Assembly: GCA_040218045.1 (NCBI GenBank)
Contig: JAVJQA010000001.1
Span: 124,001-188,000 of the forward strand
DNA from: Marinoscillum sp040218045
Lineage (GTDB): Bacteria; Bacteroidota; Bacteroidia; Cytophagales; Cyclobacteriaceae
Length of the DNA: 64,000 bases
Direction: 5' to 3'
Positions 27,453 through 35,806 of this stretch are shown one piece after another. The notes beneath the pieces are model-generated. The model did no database searches and was not told where the DNA came from. It was given only the letters and a program-made list of their open reading frames with translations. How positions within the stretch are numbered: the stretch's first letter is position 1; each line of letters starts with the position of its first letter. Both the position numbers and the translations under genes were made by a program.

Positions 27453-28400
27453 TTACCTCAGTAAATGATCGGTAGTAAATAGCTGATCAAAGTAGTGAGA
27501 TTTCCACTCAGGATTGACTCTATTAATTAGTCTTGCTTCAGCAGCACCTAAAGCATAGAAATAGATTCTTTTCAGCTCTTTTGGTGAGCTTTTGATGAGA
27601 TGATAGGTAATCTCCTCATTTTGGTTTTCTTTCAAATTTTGAATCTCCTCAAGTCTGAATCGATCCTGATCAATTTGATCGAAATTTTCTATCCACTCAG
27701 TAACTAATTCCATTTCAATATATCTGGCAAAGCCTTCCTGCCAGAGCTGTAGATTGAGATACCTGTAGTGTTCATCTCCAATTTTTGACTTTAACTTTTG
27801 CTTAAGGTCTTTGTGCTTCTCTAGAATAATATGAGCGCCGATACTATCTTCACTAAGGAGGTTTAGTGCCATCACTTTGATTTGACTATTTACCTGGTCA
27901 TCTTCATAGGGGAATGGGTGATTCAGCATCCACATGCCGGTCTGGTCTCCTTTGTCAAGATTGAGCGCTTTTTGAGCACTGAAGTAGTTTGGTTTAGAAA
28001 ACTGGAGTTGGTGAAAATGCTCATGTAGCAAAGTAACTGTCCAATCTATCGGACTCTTGCCTGTGTTTTCTGGTGTGCCTACCACTATAGTCGGTTTATT
28101 TTCCAGAAGGGGGAAAGTTGCCAGAAAGCTTTTGTTAAAGCTTGTGGGCCTGGATAGTAGGTTGTCACAAGTAAAGTGAAATGAGGTGTCTGAAGTATCT
28201 GTATTCAGTGCATACTCAAAATCATTGTCAATAAGCAGAGTCATCATGGGTACATCCATCCACTCCGTCCAAAAGTTGGCAATGAGTTCTTCCTTGACAG
28301 ATTTAGCAATACCCATCATTGCCATAAGTTCCTCTCTTGGACATTGTGCAAGTAATATTGATGAGATTAGGGTAAAGACCGTGAAAATTATGTTTTTCAT
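27453..28400 (-). CDS. Secreted putative zinc metalloprotein with HExxH motif
   Basis: 315 residues with a signal peptide (ending near ILLAQC). HEHFH at residues 126-130 fits HExxH, preceded by hydrophobic WTVTLL. About 90 residues later QEGFARYIEME (E222, E229) could supply the third zinc ligand, as in gluzincins. The final third is helical and charged (LKENQNEEITYHLIKSSPKELKRIYFYALGAAEARLINRV). No named family recognised. It may be an envelope peptidase or a catalytically inactive relative. It faces the sensor kinase gene across a 173-bp spacer containing a GTTAA array. Confidence 0.75.
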   Translation of the reverse strand: MKNIIFTVFTLISSILLAQCPREELMAMMGIAKSVKEELIANFWTEWMDVPMMTLLIDNDFEYALNTDTSDTSFHFTCDNLLSRPTSFNKSFLATFPLLENKPTIVVGTPENTGKSPIDWTVTLLHEHFHQLQFSKPNYFSAQKALNLDKGDQTGMWMLNHPFPYEDDQVNSQIKVMALNLLSEDSIGAHIILEKHKDLKQKLKSKIGDEHYRYLNLQLWQEGFARYIEMELVTEWIENFDQIDQDRFRLEEIQNLKENQNEEITYHLIKSSPKELKRIYFYALGAAEARLINRVNPEWKSHYFDQLFTTDHLLR

Positions 28401-28440
28401 GATAGGAGAATTGTACCATACAATTTTAATCTTCCTACAT

Positions 28441-28475
28441 GTTAAGTGCTGTTAAACACGGTTAAAGAGTGTTAA
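28441..28475. promoter_or_regulatory. Tandem GTTAA array with exact 10-bp spacing
   Basis: GTTAA occurs at 28441, 28451, 28461 and 28471, exactly 10 bp apart, with different bases between; GTTAC follows at 28483. The array lies in the divergent spacer between the HExxH gene start (28400) and the sensor kinase (28574). One-turn spacing of a fixed pentamer on one DNA face is what a multimeric activator or repressor site looks like. The LytTR regulator encoded nearby binds direct repeats in known members, but the link is inference. Confidence 0.5.
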
Positions 28476-28573
28476 TGTGCCTGTTACCTACCACTTAATT
28501 AAGTTAACCACTCATTGTGGATTAATTAAATTGAAAAATGTATTTTTCTTGTCTCTAACAAACCTGATTTTAA

Positions 28574-31500
28574 TTGAGGATATCCTGTTTATTGACATTT
28601 CTATTCTTGTCAGCATCAAGTTCTGGCCAGGATTCACTCCTATTCAAAAGGATAACCGAAGAGGATGGCCTTGCTGGCAATTCGGTGAAATGTATGATGG
28701 TGGATTCCAGGGGATTTTTATGGATCGGCACCAATGTTGGTTTGAACAGGTATGACGGTTATGATTTTAAGATTTATCAATTTGACCCGGAAGATGCTAC
28801 AACTATTTCAGGCAACTCAATCAATAGCATCCTGGAAGATAGAAATGGGAATATCTGGATTGGTACTGAATCAGCAGGGCTTAATCGTTTTGACCCTAAA
28901 ACTGACAAGTTTAAAAGGTTCTCTTATAGCAAGGACGACCCCAATTCCATTTCAGGAGATAGGGTACAGTGTATTGCGGAGGATTTGAGTGGAGACATCT
29001 GGGTAGGATTGGACGATGGTGCTGGGCTTTGCAAACTAAACGCCAGCACCGGAAAATTCACTCGTTATGACCCATTTAAGGACTATCCATTCGAAAAGTA
29101 TGGTCAATATTTCAAAGCAATACGAGACATGTCTTTTCGTCCCAATAATCCAAATGAGTTGTGGATGGCTACTATTCTCGGGTTGATGAGTTTTGATCTG
29201 GAGACCCAAACATTTAAGCTTTACGCACACACAACCTATGAGCCTGGTGGTAGACCAGTGGGTACGTGGTGTATTGATTGGCAAGATGAGCAGAATTTGC
29301 GAATTGGTTTTTTTGGGATTGGGAGTGATGTATTTAATGTAGTCGATAAGCAGTGGGAAAATCATCATTGGACACTGAGTTATGACTTTCGAGTATTGGA
29401 TTTATGGAGAAAATCTGAATCTCAATACTGGGTGGCAGCCAGAAAGAAGGGGCTTGGAATCCTCGATATTCCGACCAATACTTACCATTTCCCAAATGCA
29501 CAACTAGAAATTGAACGGACACCTTTTCCCGGGATGACCAATTGTCTTACAGGGTCAGCCAGTGATATTTGGGCTGGGGGAAAATATGGGATTTCCTATT
29601 TTAATGGTGCTCCTAAAGTATTTGATTTCAACCCACTGCCCTTCACAAGTGAAGAATTTGGAAGAGTCGCTACTGCCGTTTATTGGGATGATGACTTGTG
29701 GGTTGGTGGAATAAGTGGAGCCGGGCTGATGCAAATGAGGGGCAATCAGTTAACCACTCATCTACCGAAGGGGTATAAGGAAATGACCATCAACGAGATG
29801 GTTCGGTTTTCAGATAGGCTGTTGATTGTTGAGGATTACTCCAAACTCTGGTGGTTTAGCAAAAAGTCACATCAATTTACCCCAATTGAATTTGCAAAGG
29901 ATGTTTCTAAAGAAGTGTTCGTAAGGTTGATTATCAATGCCTGTATCCCTGGCAAGGATTCCATTCTCTACTTGGGTACGACCTACACTGGGTTTACCAA
30001 ACTAGATCTGGCTACTGGTGAATTCTCTACCTATATGGATGAAAAAGGCAATCCATTATCATCAATCAGCAACAATGATATGATCCTAATTGATGGTAAT
30101 GTGTGGATAGCCACTCAGGAAGGCTTAGTAGTTTTCAGCCCTGAAAATGAGACGTTTGAACGGAAAAACCTTAAAAGTTTAGCAGGCATGCGAAATCAGC
30201 GCGTGCATGCTGTTAGACAGCACCCCGATGGATCTATATGGGTTGCTTCGGTCATTGGTTTGATTGTTATCAAGAATGGTGAGGAAAGGATGCTTAATAT
30301 TTCTAATTCTCGCTTAGCCTCAAACTTCACTGTAGAAGTGAAATTCGATATGCTGGGAAATGCATGGGTAGGCACCGATAAAGGGATTTCAATGATTACT
30401 CCTGATAGCTATGAGATTCGGAATTTTGACCGAATGGATGGAGTTGATTATAGTGGGAGGATTACGCCCTTACCTACCGGACATGTGATTATTGGTTCAT
30501 ATGGTGGTTATACCCAGGTGAACCCCATTGATCTAATAGTTAAAGAAGACTTACGAGATGTTCAGGTTACAGAATTCAAGGTTTTTGACAAAGAGTATCC
30601 GCTTGACCAAAATATCAATTTTACTGATGATTTGACGCTCTCCTATCAGGATCAGTTTTTTTCGTTTTCATTTTCAAAGCCTGAGTTTGCAGCTCCTCAC
30701 AAGGTAAGTTACGCATATCAGCTCACGGGATTTGATACTGGCTGGGTCATGTCCGGCACACGCAGGTACGCGAGTTATACAAACCTCAGTGGAGGGAACT
30801 ATCAGTTCAAAGTGAAAGCACAAGGTGTGGATGGCGCGTGGACACCGGTCAAGTCTATCAACCTGACTATTAAGCCACCTTTTTGGAAGACCAGCTGGTT
30901 TCTTACTGTTGTGCTTCTTGTGCTGATTTCACTCATTTATAGTATTTATAAATGGAGGATGAACTACCTGTTAAGGGAAGAACGGATAAAAAGTGAATTT
31001 GAAAAGAAGATTGCTGAAATTGAAATGACAGCTTTAAGGGCTCAAATGAACCCGCATTTCTTATTTAATTCGCTCAACTCAATCAACAGCTACATTATTA
31101 AAAATAAAGTGCATGAAGCCACAGCTTACCTCACCAAGTTCTCCAGGTTGATTAGGTTAATTCTTCAAAACTCTCAGACGCATTTGATCAGTCTTCACGA
31201 CGAAATTAGCGCACTTAGGTTGTATGTAGAGCTTGAGGCCTTTCGTTTTGAGGGTAAATTTACCTATGCTTTCATTGTTGACGAAGATCTGGAAATATCG
31301 CATATCGAGATGCCCCCAATGATCATTCAGCCATATGTAGAAAACGCAATTTGGCATGGACTGATGCATAAGGGTACTCCTGGTAAGTTGACCTTAAGTT
31401 TTAGAAGATTAAAGGGATTTTTAGAAATTACGATTGATGATGATGGCGTAGGTCGCGAAGAAGCAAGCAGGCTTAAGAGCAAGTCAGCAACAAAGCGCAA

Positions 31501-31648
31501 GTCTCTTGGGATGAAGATTACCCGGGATCGGTTAGAAGTAACCCGACGGCTTTTTGGACGAGAAATGAATGTAAATATCATTGATAAAAAGAACGATCTG
31601 GGGGTTTCTGAAGGAACCCGGGTCGTCATTAAATTGCCATTAGAATGA
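28574..31648 (+). CDS. Two-component propeller sensor histidine kinase (LytS-type kinase domain)
   Basis: 1024 residues. The start must be TTG at 28574: an in-frame TAA sits just before it, and a signal peptide (LRISCLLTFLFLSASSSGQ) follows directly; the next ATG would remove it. The periplasmic part (about 20-680) consists of repeated propeller blades (GNSVKCMMVDSRGFLWIGTNVGLNRYD, NSINSILEDRNGNIWIGTESAGLNRFD). A Y_Y_Y domain follows at about 690-770, one membrane helix at about 775-795, and a His_kinase domain with His828 in QMNPHFLFNSLNSINSYI. The C-terminal ATPase region has an N-box (QPYVENAIWHGL) and DDDGVGREEA. It has no fused regulator. It overlaps the LytTR gene by 4 bp, so the pair forms a two-component system. 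Confidence 0.94.
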   Translation: MRISCLLTFLFLSASSSGQDSLLFKRITEEDGLAGNSVKCMMVDSRGFLWIGTNVGLNRYDGYDFKIYQFDPEDATTISGNSINSILEDRNGNIWIGTESAGLNRFDPKTDKFKRFSYSKDDPNSISGDRVQCIAEDLSGDIWVGLDDGAGLCKLNASTGKFTRYDPFKDYPFEKYGQYFKAIRDMSFRPNNPNELWMATILGLMSFDLETQTFKLYAHTTYEPGGRPVGTWCIDWQDEQNLRIGFFGIGSDVFNVVDKQWENHHWTLSYDFRVLDLWRKSESQYWVAARKKGLGILDIPTNTYHFPNAQLEIERTPFPGMTNCLTGSASDIWAGGKYGISYFNGAPKVFDFNPLPFTSEEFGRVATAVYWDDDLWVGGISGAGLMQMRGNQLTTHLPKGYKEMTINEMVRFSDRLLIVEDYSKLWWFSKKSHQFTPIEFAKDVSKEVFVRLIINACIPGKDSILYLGTTYTGFTKLDLATGEFSTYMDEKGNPLSSISNNDMILIDGNVWIATQEGLVVFSPENETFERKNLKSLAGMRNQRVHAVRQHPDGSIWVASVIGLIVIKNGEERMLNISNSRLASNFTVEVKFDMLGNAWVGTDKGISMITPDSYEIRNFDRMDGVDYSGRITPLPTGHVIIGSYGGYTQVNPIDLIVKEDLRDVQVTEFKVFDKEYPLDQNINFTDDLTLSYQDQFFSFSFSKPEFAAPHKVSYAYQLTGFDTGWVMSGTRRYASYTNLSGGNYQFKVKAQGVDGAWTPVKSINLTIKPPFWKTSWFLTVVLLVLISLIYSIYKWRMNYLLREERIKSEFEKKIAEIEMTALRAQMNPHFLFNSLNSINSYIIKNKVHEATAYLTKFSRLIRLILQNSQTHLISLHDEISALRLYVELEAFRFEGKFTYAFIVDEDLEISHIEMPPMIIQPYVENAIWHGLMHKGTPGKLTLSFRRLKGFLEITIDDDGVGREEASRLKSKSATKRKSLGMKITRDRLEVTRRLFGREMNVNIIDKKNDLGVSEGTRVVIKLPLE

Positions 31649-32400
31649 GTGAATCCTTTATCAACGTGGTTTTAGTGGATGATGAGCAGCATGGATTGGA
31701 CATGCTCAGGTGGTCTCTGGAACAGTACTGCCCAGAGGTGAGAATTGTTGAATCATTGAGTGATCCCGGGGAAGCTTTACTTTACCTCCAGTCTAACCAA
31801 CCAGACATCCTCTTTTTGGATATTGAAATGCCAGGGATGAATGGTTTTGAATTATTAGGAGCTATTGATGACATTCACTTTGCCATAGTTTTTACAACTG
31901 CCTATGATGAGTTTGCCATTCGGGCATTCAAGGTGAGCGCCTTTGATTATTTACTCAAACCCATTGAGCAGTTGGAGCTGGTTAGCGTAATACGAAAATA
32001 TCTATCCAAAAAGAAGGAAAATGGCCTTGAACCACAGTTATCACTACTCAAGCAACTGATTCATCAGCCATCTAAACTAACACGGGTCGCATTACCAACT
32101 TTTGAGGGCTTGGAGATGATACAGGTGGATCAGGTTGTTCGTTGCGAAGCGGACAACAATTACACACACATTATCCTGGAAACTGGTAGAAAGATCCTGG
32201 TATCCAAAACCCTGAAAGACATTGCGGACCTGCTGAAAGATCATCGGTTTCATCGGGTACACTATTCGCATATGATCAATTTGAATAAAATACAAAGATA
32301 TGTGAAGGGAGATGGTGGATATGTGATCATGGATGATGGAGCCTCTGTCAATGTAAGTAGAAGCAAGAAAGAGTCTTTCCTCAAGGCATTGAATGCCTAA
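31645..32400 (+). CDS. LytTR family response regulator
   Basis: 251 residues: receiver domain with DDE at 12-14, phosphoacceptor D59 (ILFLDIEMPG), and LLKPIEQ for the conserved lysine. The C-terminal LytTR DNA-binding domain spans about 145-250 (VVRCEADNNYTHIILETGRKILVSKTLKDI, FHRVHYSHMINLNKI, DGGYVIMDDGASVNVSRSKKE). It is the cognate partner of the kinase with a 4-bp overlap. Candidate targets in view are the spacer at 28401-28573 with the GTTAA array and the downstream TPR genes. Confidence 0.96.
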   Translation: MSESFINVVLVDDEQHGLDMLRWSLEQYCPEVRIVESLSDPGEALLYLQSNQPDILFLDIEMPGMNGFELLGAIDDIHFAIVFTTAYDEFAIRAFKVSAFDYLLKPIEQLELVSVIRKYLSKKKENGLEPQLSLLKQLIHQPSKLTRVALPTFEGLEMIQVDQVVRCEADNNYTHIILETGRKILVSKTLKDIADLLKDHRFHRVHYSHMINLNKIQRYVKGDGGYVIMDDGASVNVSRSKKESFLKALNA

Positions 32401-32499
32401 ATGATGTAACCTACCACTCTATTGCGTTAGCTACTAAAGAAGCTTTAGTTTTCAGTGGATTTAGGGCCATCTTCAGGGAAGAACTCCCAGTCACGCCCT

Positions 32500-34047
32500 A
32501 TGACATCTACACCGATCATCACAGCACTTTTGCTGACAGTAGTCCTGTTGGCAAATGCTCAGTCTACTGACTATAATGAACAGGTTGCTCAAGCCAACCT
32601 CTTTGCCAATGACGCACAAAACCCAATAGATGGTATCGTGGCCCTAAGGCGGGTTGAAGCCATCATTCCAAAGGTTACTGATTCTCTTCAAGGACAGTTT
32701 TTTCTTGGGCTGGGGATTGCTTATGGACAATTGGGAAACAGGGACTCCTCCTTCTATTTTCTTGATAAATGTGAAGGAAAAGCCAGGGGCATAAAAGATG
32801 ATTTAATGATAATAAGGTCATTAAATACCCGTGCCCTTGTACTCATGGGCAATGCTGATTATGATGAGTCTCTTGCTACCTATCAAAGAGCCCTGGCAAT
32901 TGCTGAGGGTAGCGATGAGCCTGAATACATACTGGCTACTTGCAAAATCCTGGGAAATTCGGCGGGAATATTTTACCAGTTAAAGGATTATGAATCCGCG
33001 CTTGACAATACCAATAAGGCTTTAAAACTTAATAAACAACTCGAAAATGAATCAGGTCTGGCCTACAATTACCTGAGACTTGCAATTATCTACAAGGATC
33101 TTGACAGTCTAAATTTAAGTGTGGAAAATCTCGCATTTGCCAATCAATTTTTAGGTCAAATACAGGACACCATCACTCTTCTATATTCTAAAAATACACT
33201 GGGTGGAGTTTATCAGAAAAAGGGTGACTATAAGAATGCGTTAAGGGAATTCAAGGAATCTGAAAAGCTGGCCACAAAGGTTAATAATGTGGAGGAGATT
33301 ATTTATACGAAAGCTTCCATTGCAGATATCCTAATCGAGATGAATCAGTTTTTAGCTGCTGAGAAATATGTGAAGGAAGTGCTTAACCTTGCCCAGGCCA
33401 ATGATTTTGCAAACTATATGAGGCGCGGATATGATTTGCAGTACCAGATTGCACTGGCTCAAGGCCAATATAAGGCTGCATTAAAGTATAGGAACAATTA
33501 CTTTATGATATCAGATTCCCTGAGCAGCGCCGATGTACAAAAACGTATTGCTGAACTACAAACCCAATATGAATCCGAGAGAAAAGAAGCCGAAATAGAA
33601 CGCCTTAAACTTGAGAAGCAACTGGTAGAAGCAAATCTAAGCAGTTCTAGAAATGCCCAGGCGGGTATTGCTGGAGTGGGGATATTGGCGATAGCCCTGA
33701 TCATTGTTTACTTCATTCAAAAGGCCAAAAAAGAACAAGCCGAGCGTATTGTTCAGGAGCTGCAGATCGAGGGGCTTCAGAAAAGAATCATGGAGTTGAT
33801 TTCCAATCAGAAGGAATACAATATTTCCCTGGATTACAATGGGCTGAATACCAAGCTTCACAATGACCTTACGGAAAGGGAGTTTGAGATTCTCCGATTA
33901 AGCCTTGAAAACAAAACAAATACCGAAATATCCGAAGAGTTATTTATCTCTGTGAGCACGGTGAAGTTTCATTTAAGAAATACCTATGCTAAATTAGGTG
34001 TGAACAATCGCAAGGAAGCATTCGAATATGTTGTTAAAAAGGCTTAG
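32500..34047 (+). CDS. TPR protein with one membrane segment and LuxR-type HTH
   Basis: 515 residues from the ATG at 32500, where a signal peptide starts (MTSTPIITALLLTVVLLANAQ); an earlier in-frame start adds 15 polar residues before it. Residues 20-330 are TPR repeats (YDESLATYQRALAIAEG, KDYESALDNTNKALKL, GDYKNALREFKESEKLA), followed by a coiled coil, a membrane helix (AGIAGVGILAIALIIVYFI) and a cytoplasmic LuxR HTH (LTEREFEILRLSLENKTNTEISEELFIS, VSTVKFHLRNTYAKLGV). This architecture suggests a membrane-tethered transcription regulator sensing via periplasmic TPRs. It overlaps the paralogous next gene by 20 bp. Confidence 0.9.
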   Translation: MTSTPIITALLLTVVLLANAQSTDYNEQVAQANLFANDAQNPIDGIVALRRVEAIIPKVTDSLQGQFFLGLGIAYGQLGNRDSSFYFLDKCEGKARGIKDDLMIIRSLNTRALVLMGNADYDESLATYQRALAIAEGSDEPEYILATCKILGNSAGIFYQLKDYESALDNTNKALKLNKQLENESGLAYNYLRLAIIYKDLDSLNLSVENLAFANQFLGQIQDTITLLYSKNTLGGVYQKKGDYKNALREFKESEKLATKVNNVEEIIYTKASIADILIEMNQFLAAEKYVKEVLNLAQANDFANYMRRGYDLQYQIALAQGQYKAALKYRNNYFMISDSLSSADVQKRIAELQTQYESERKEAEIERLKLEKQLVEANLSSSRNAQAGIAGVGILAIALIIVYFIQKAKKEQAERIVQELQIEGLQKRIMELISNQKEYNISLDYNGLNTKLHNDLTEREFEILRLSLENKTNTEISEELFISVSTVKFHLRNTYAKLGVNNRKEAFEYVVKKA

Positions 34048-35677
34048 CCCTGCTTTTTTACTGCTCTTTTTAGTCACCATCAGCGCTTTTGGTCAGCCAA
34101 GATCATTTATTCAGCAGTTGTTGGATGATGGTGAATATGAAAAAGCGCGATTGCTGTGCGATTCAGCCCTCAGTGACCCTTTTCAAAAGGCGAATCGAGC
34201 TTACTATTTGTCTAAAAGAGGAGATGTTTACTATTTCCTTGGTGATCTTCGTGAATCGCTGAGATCATATCTTCAGGCACTTGAGCAATCAGAAATCAAC
34301 CTACCTGAAAACCGGATCTTAAAGGAGGAGACCACCAGCTACACGGGGTTTGCATATCGAGAACTCGGGCTTGATCAAAAAGCCATACAGTATTTTGAAT
34401 CAGCCCTTGGTCAGGCATTTGACATTGGGGATTCTATCGAAATAGCCATCTGTTATTACAATATTTCTACGGTCTTGCTAAACCAGGGTGCATTGGATGA
34501 ATCTATGGAAATGCTGCAAAATGCGTATGAGATAGACTTGATCAGGAAAGATACTGCAGCACTTGGCTTTGATTTAACCATGATGGGAGCGGCAATGATG
34601 AAATCCACTCAACCGGAGAAAGCATTGGATTATTACCGTGAATCAATTGACCTGTTAAAAGCTGGGAAGGCCAATTACAATTCCCTTGGCAAGAGATACG
34701 GACTTTTGGCGGAAGCCTTTTTGGCAATGAATCAACTGGATAGTGCAGAGTTTTATACCCAAGAAGCTATCGAGGTTCATGAACTTCAGAGTGATAGTCT
34801 CCATATAGGGCAGCTTTGGGTACAGCTGGCAAAAATCAAGAACCAGGCCAACGAACCGCGAAATGCTTTGCAATGGGGCGAGCAGGCCAAGTCTTTATTT
34901 CAAAAATATCCCCTAAGCAGCAATGCCCTTTATGCCAACACGAGTATGATTGAGTCCTATGAAGCGATGACCCAATGGCACAAAGCATTGATTTTGCTCA
35001 AAGAAAATGAGGTTTACGCCAAGGATTTGGGTCTATTGTATGAATTGCGTGATACCTATAAGGGTATGGCTGAGATTTATCAACAGATTCGGGATTCTGG
35101 TGCTGTAATTGGTGCTCTGCAAGCGGCACAAATTATGAGTGATTCAATCAATCAACTTGAGACGGAGAGGGCCACCGAGAACATGAAAATCAGGTATGAT
35201 ACAGAGAAGATTGAGAGTGAAAATAAAGTACTGACACTTGAAAATGAAGTAACCAAGGCACATTTGGCTGAGCGCGAGGCTGAGATTCAAAACCTGATTT
35301 TGATTGGGTGTATCCTGTTGGTCATCGGGATTGCCATCCTGGTCATTGTAATTATCCGATCCAGGTACAAGACCAGGTTACTTCAGATGGAGGTGAATGA
35401 ACTGCGAGTAAGAATAAAAGGAATACTGGAATTCAAACCTGAGGAAGTCGGCATTGTAAAGGAGCATATAAACAACTCTTTGGAAGAAACTTTATCAGAT
35501 CGGGAGTTCGAAATCCTGAACCTAGCACTAAGCAATAAGAACAATGGACAGATCGCTGATGAAGTACATGTATCTATCAACACCGTGAAGTACCATCTGA
35601 AAAACATCTACACAAAACTCGGAGTGTCCAACCGCAAGGAAGCGTTGAAATACGCCGTACAGATTGCTTCAAACTAA
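34028..35677 (+). CDS. TPR protein with one membrane segment and LuxR-type HTH (paralogue)
   Basis: 549 residues with the same plan as the preceding gene: signal peptide (AFLLLFLVTISAFGQ), TPR repeats through about residue 370 (QKAIQYFESALGQAF, DESMEMLQNAYEIDL, EKALDYYRESIDLL), coiled coil, membrane helix (LILIGCILLVIGIAILVIVII), and C-terminal LuxR HTH (LSDREFEILNLALSNKNNGQIADEVHVS, NTVKYHLKNIYTKLGV). The HTH regions are very similar in the two proteins while the sensor parts have diverged, pointing to an old tandem duplication. The 20-bp overlap suggests co-translation. A 16-bp near-palindrome lies 24 bp after the stop. Confidence 0.9.
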   Translation: MLLKRLSPAFLLLFLVTISAFGQPRSFIQQLLDDGEYEKARLLCDSALSDPFQKANRAYYLSKRGDVYYFLGDLRESLRSYLQALEQSEINLPENRILKEETTSYTGFAYRELGLDQKAIQYFESALGQAFDIGDSIEIAICYYNISTVLLNQGALDESMEMLQNAYEIDLIRKDTAALGFDLTMMGAAMMKSTQPEKALDYYRESIDLLKAGKANYNSLGKRYGLLAEAFLAMNQLDSAEFYTQEAIEVHELQSDSLHIGQLWVQLAKIKNQANEPRNALQWGEQAKSLFQKYPLSSNALYANTSMIESYEAMTQWHKALILLKENEVYAKDLGLLYELRDTYKGMAEIYQQIRDSGAVIGALQAAQIMSDSINQLETERATENMKIRYDTEKIESENKVLTLENEVTKAHLAEREAEIQNLILIGCILLVIGIAILVIVIIRSRYKTRLLQMEVNELRVRIKGILEFKPEEVGIVKEHINNSLEETLSDREFEILNLALSNKNNGQIADEVHVSINTVKYHLKNIYTKLGVSNRKEALKYAVQIASN

Positions 35678-35701
35678 CTGATAATCAATAGTATGTAAAA
35701 A

Positions 35702-35717
35702 CTACCCACCTGGGTAG
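35702..35717. promoter_or_regulatory. 16-bp near-palindrome before the giant T9SS gene
   Basis: CTACCC-ACCT-GGGTAG, 14 of 16 bases symmetric, between the second TPR-LuxR stop (35677) and the T9SS gene start (35807). A looser related GCCCACAGGGTC follows at about 35732. It is either a regulator site for the downstream gene or a hairpin without T-run. The neighbouring LuxR-type regulators make an operator plausible. Confidence 0.4.
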
Positions 35718-35806
35718 GATCAAAACTAGCCCACAGGGTCAGGTAAAAATCATATTTATTCTTAGAATTTCACAGCATAATAAAACGCTCTAAAATTATT
35801 TATGCT

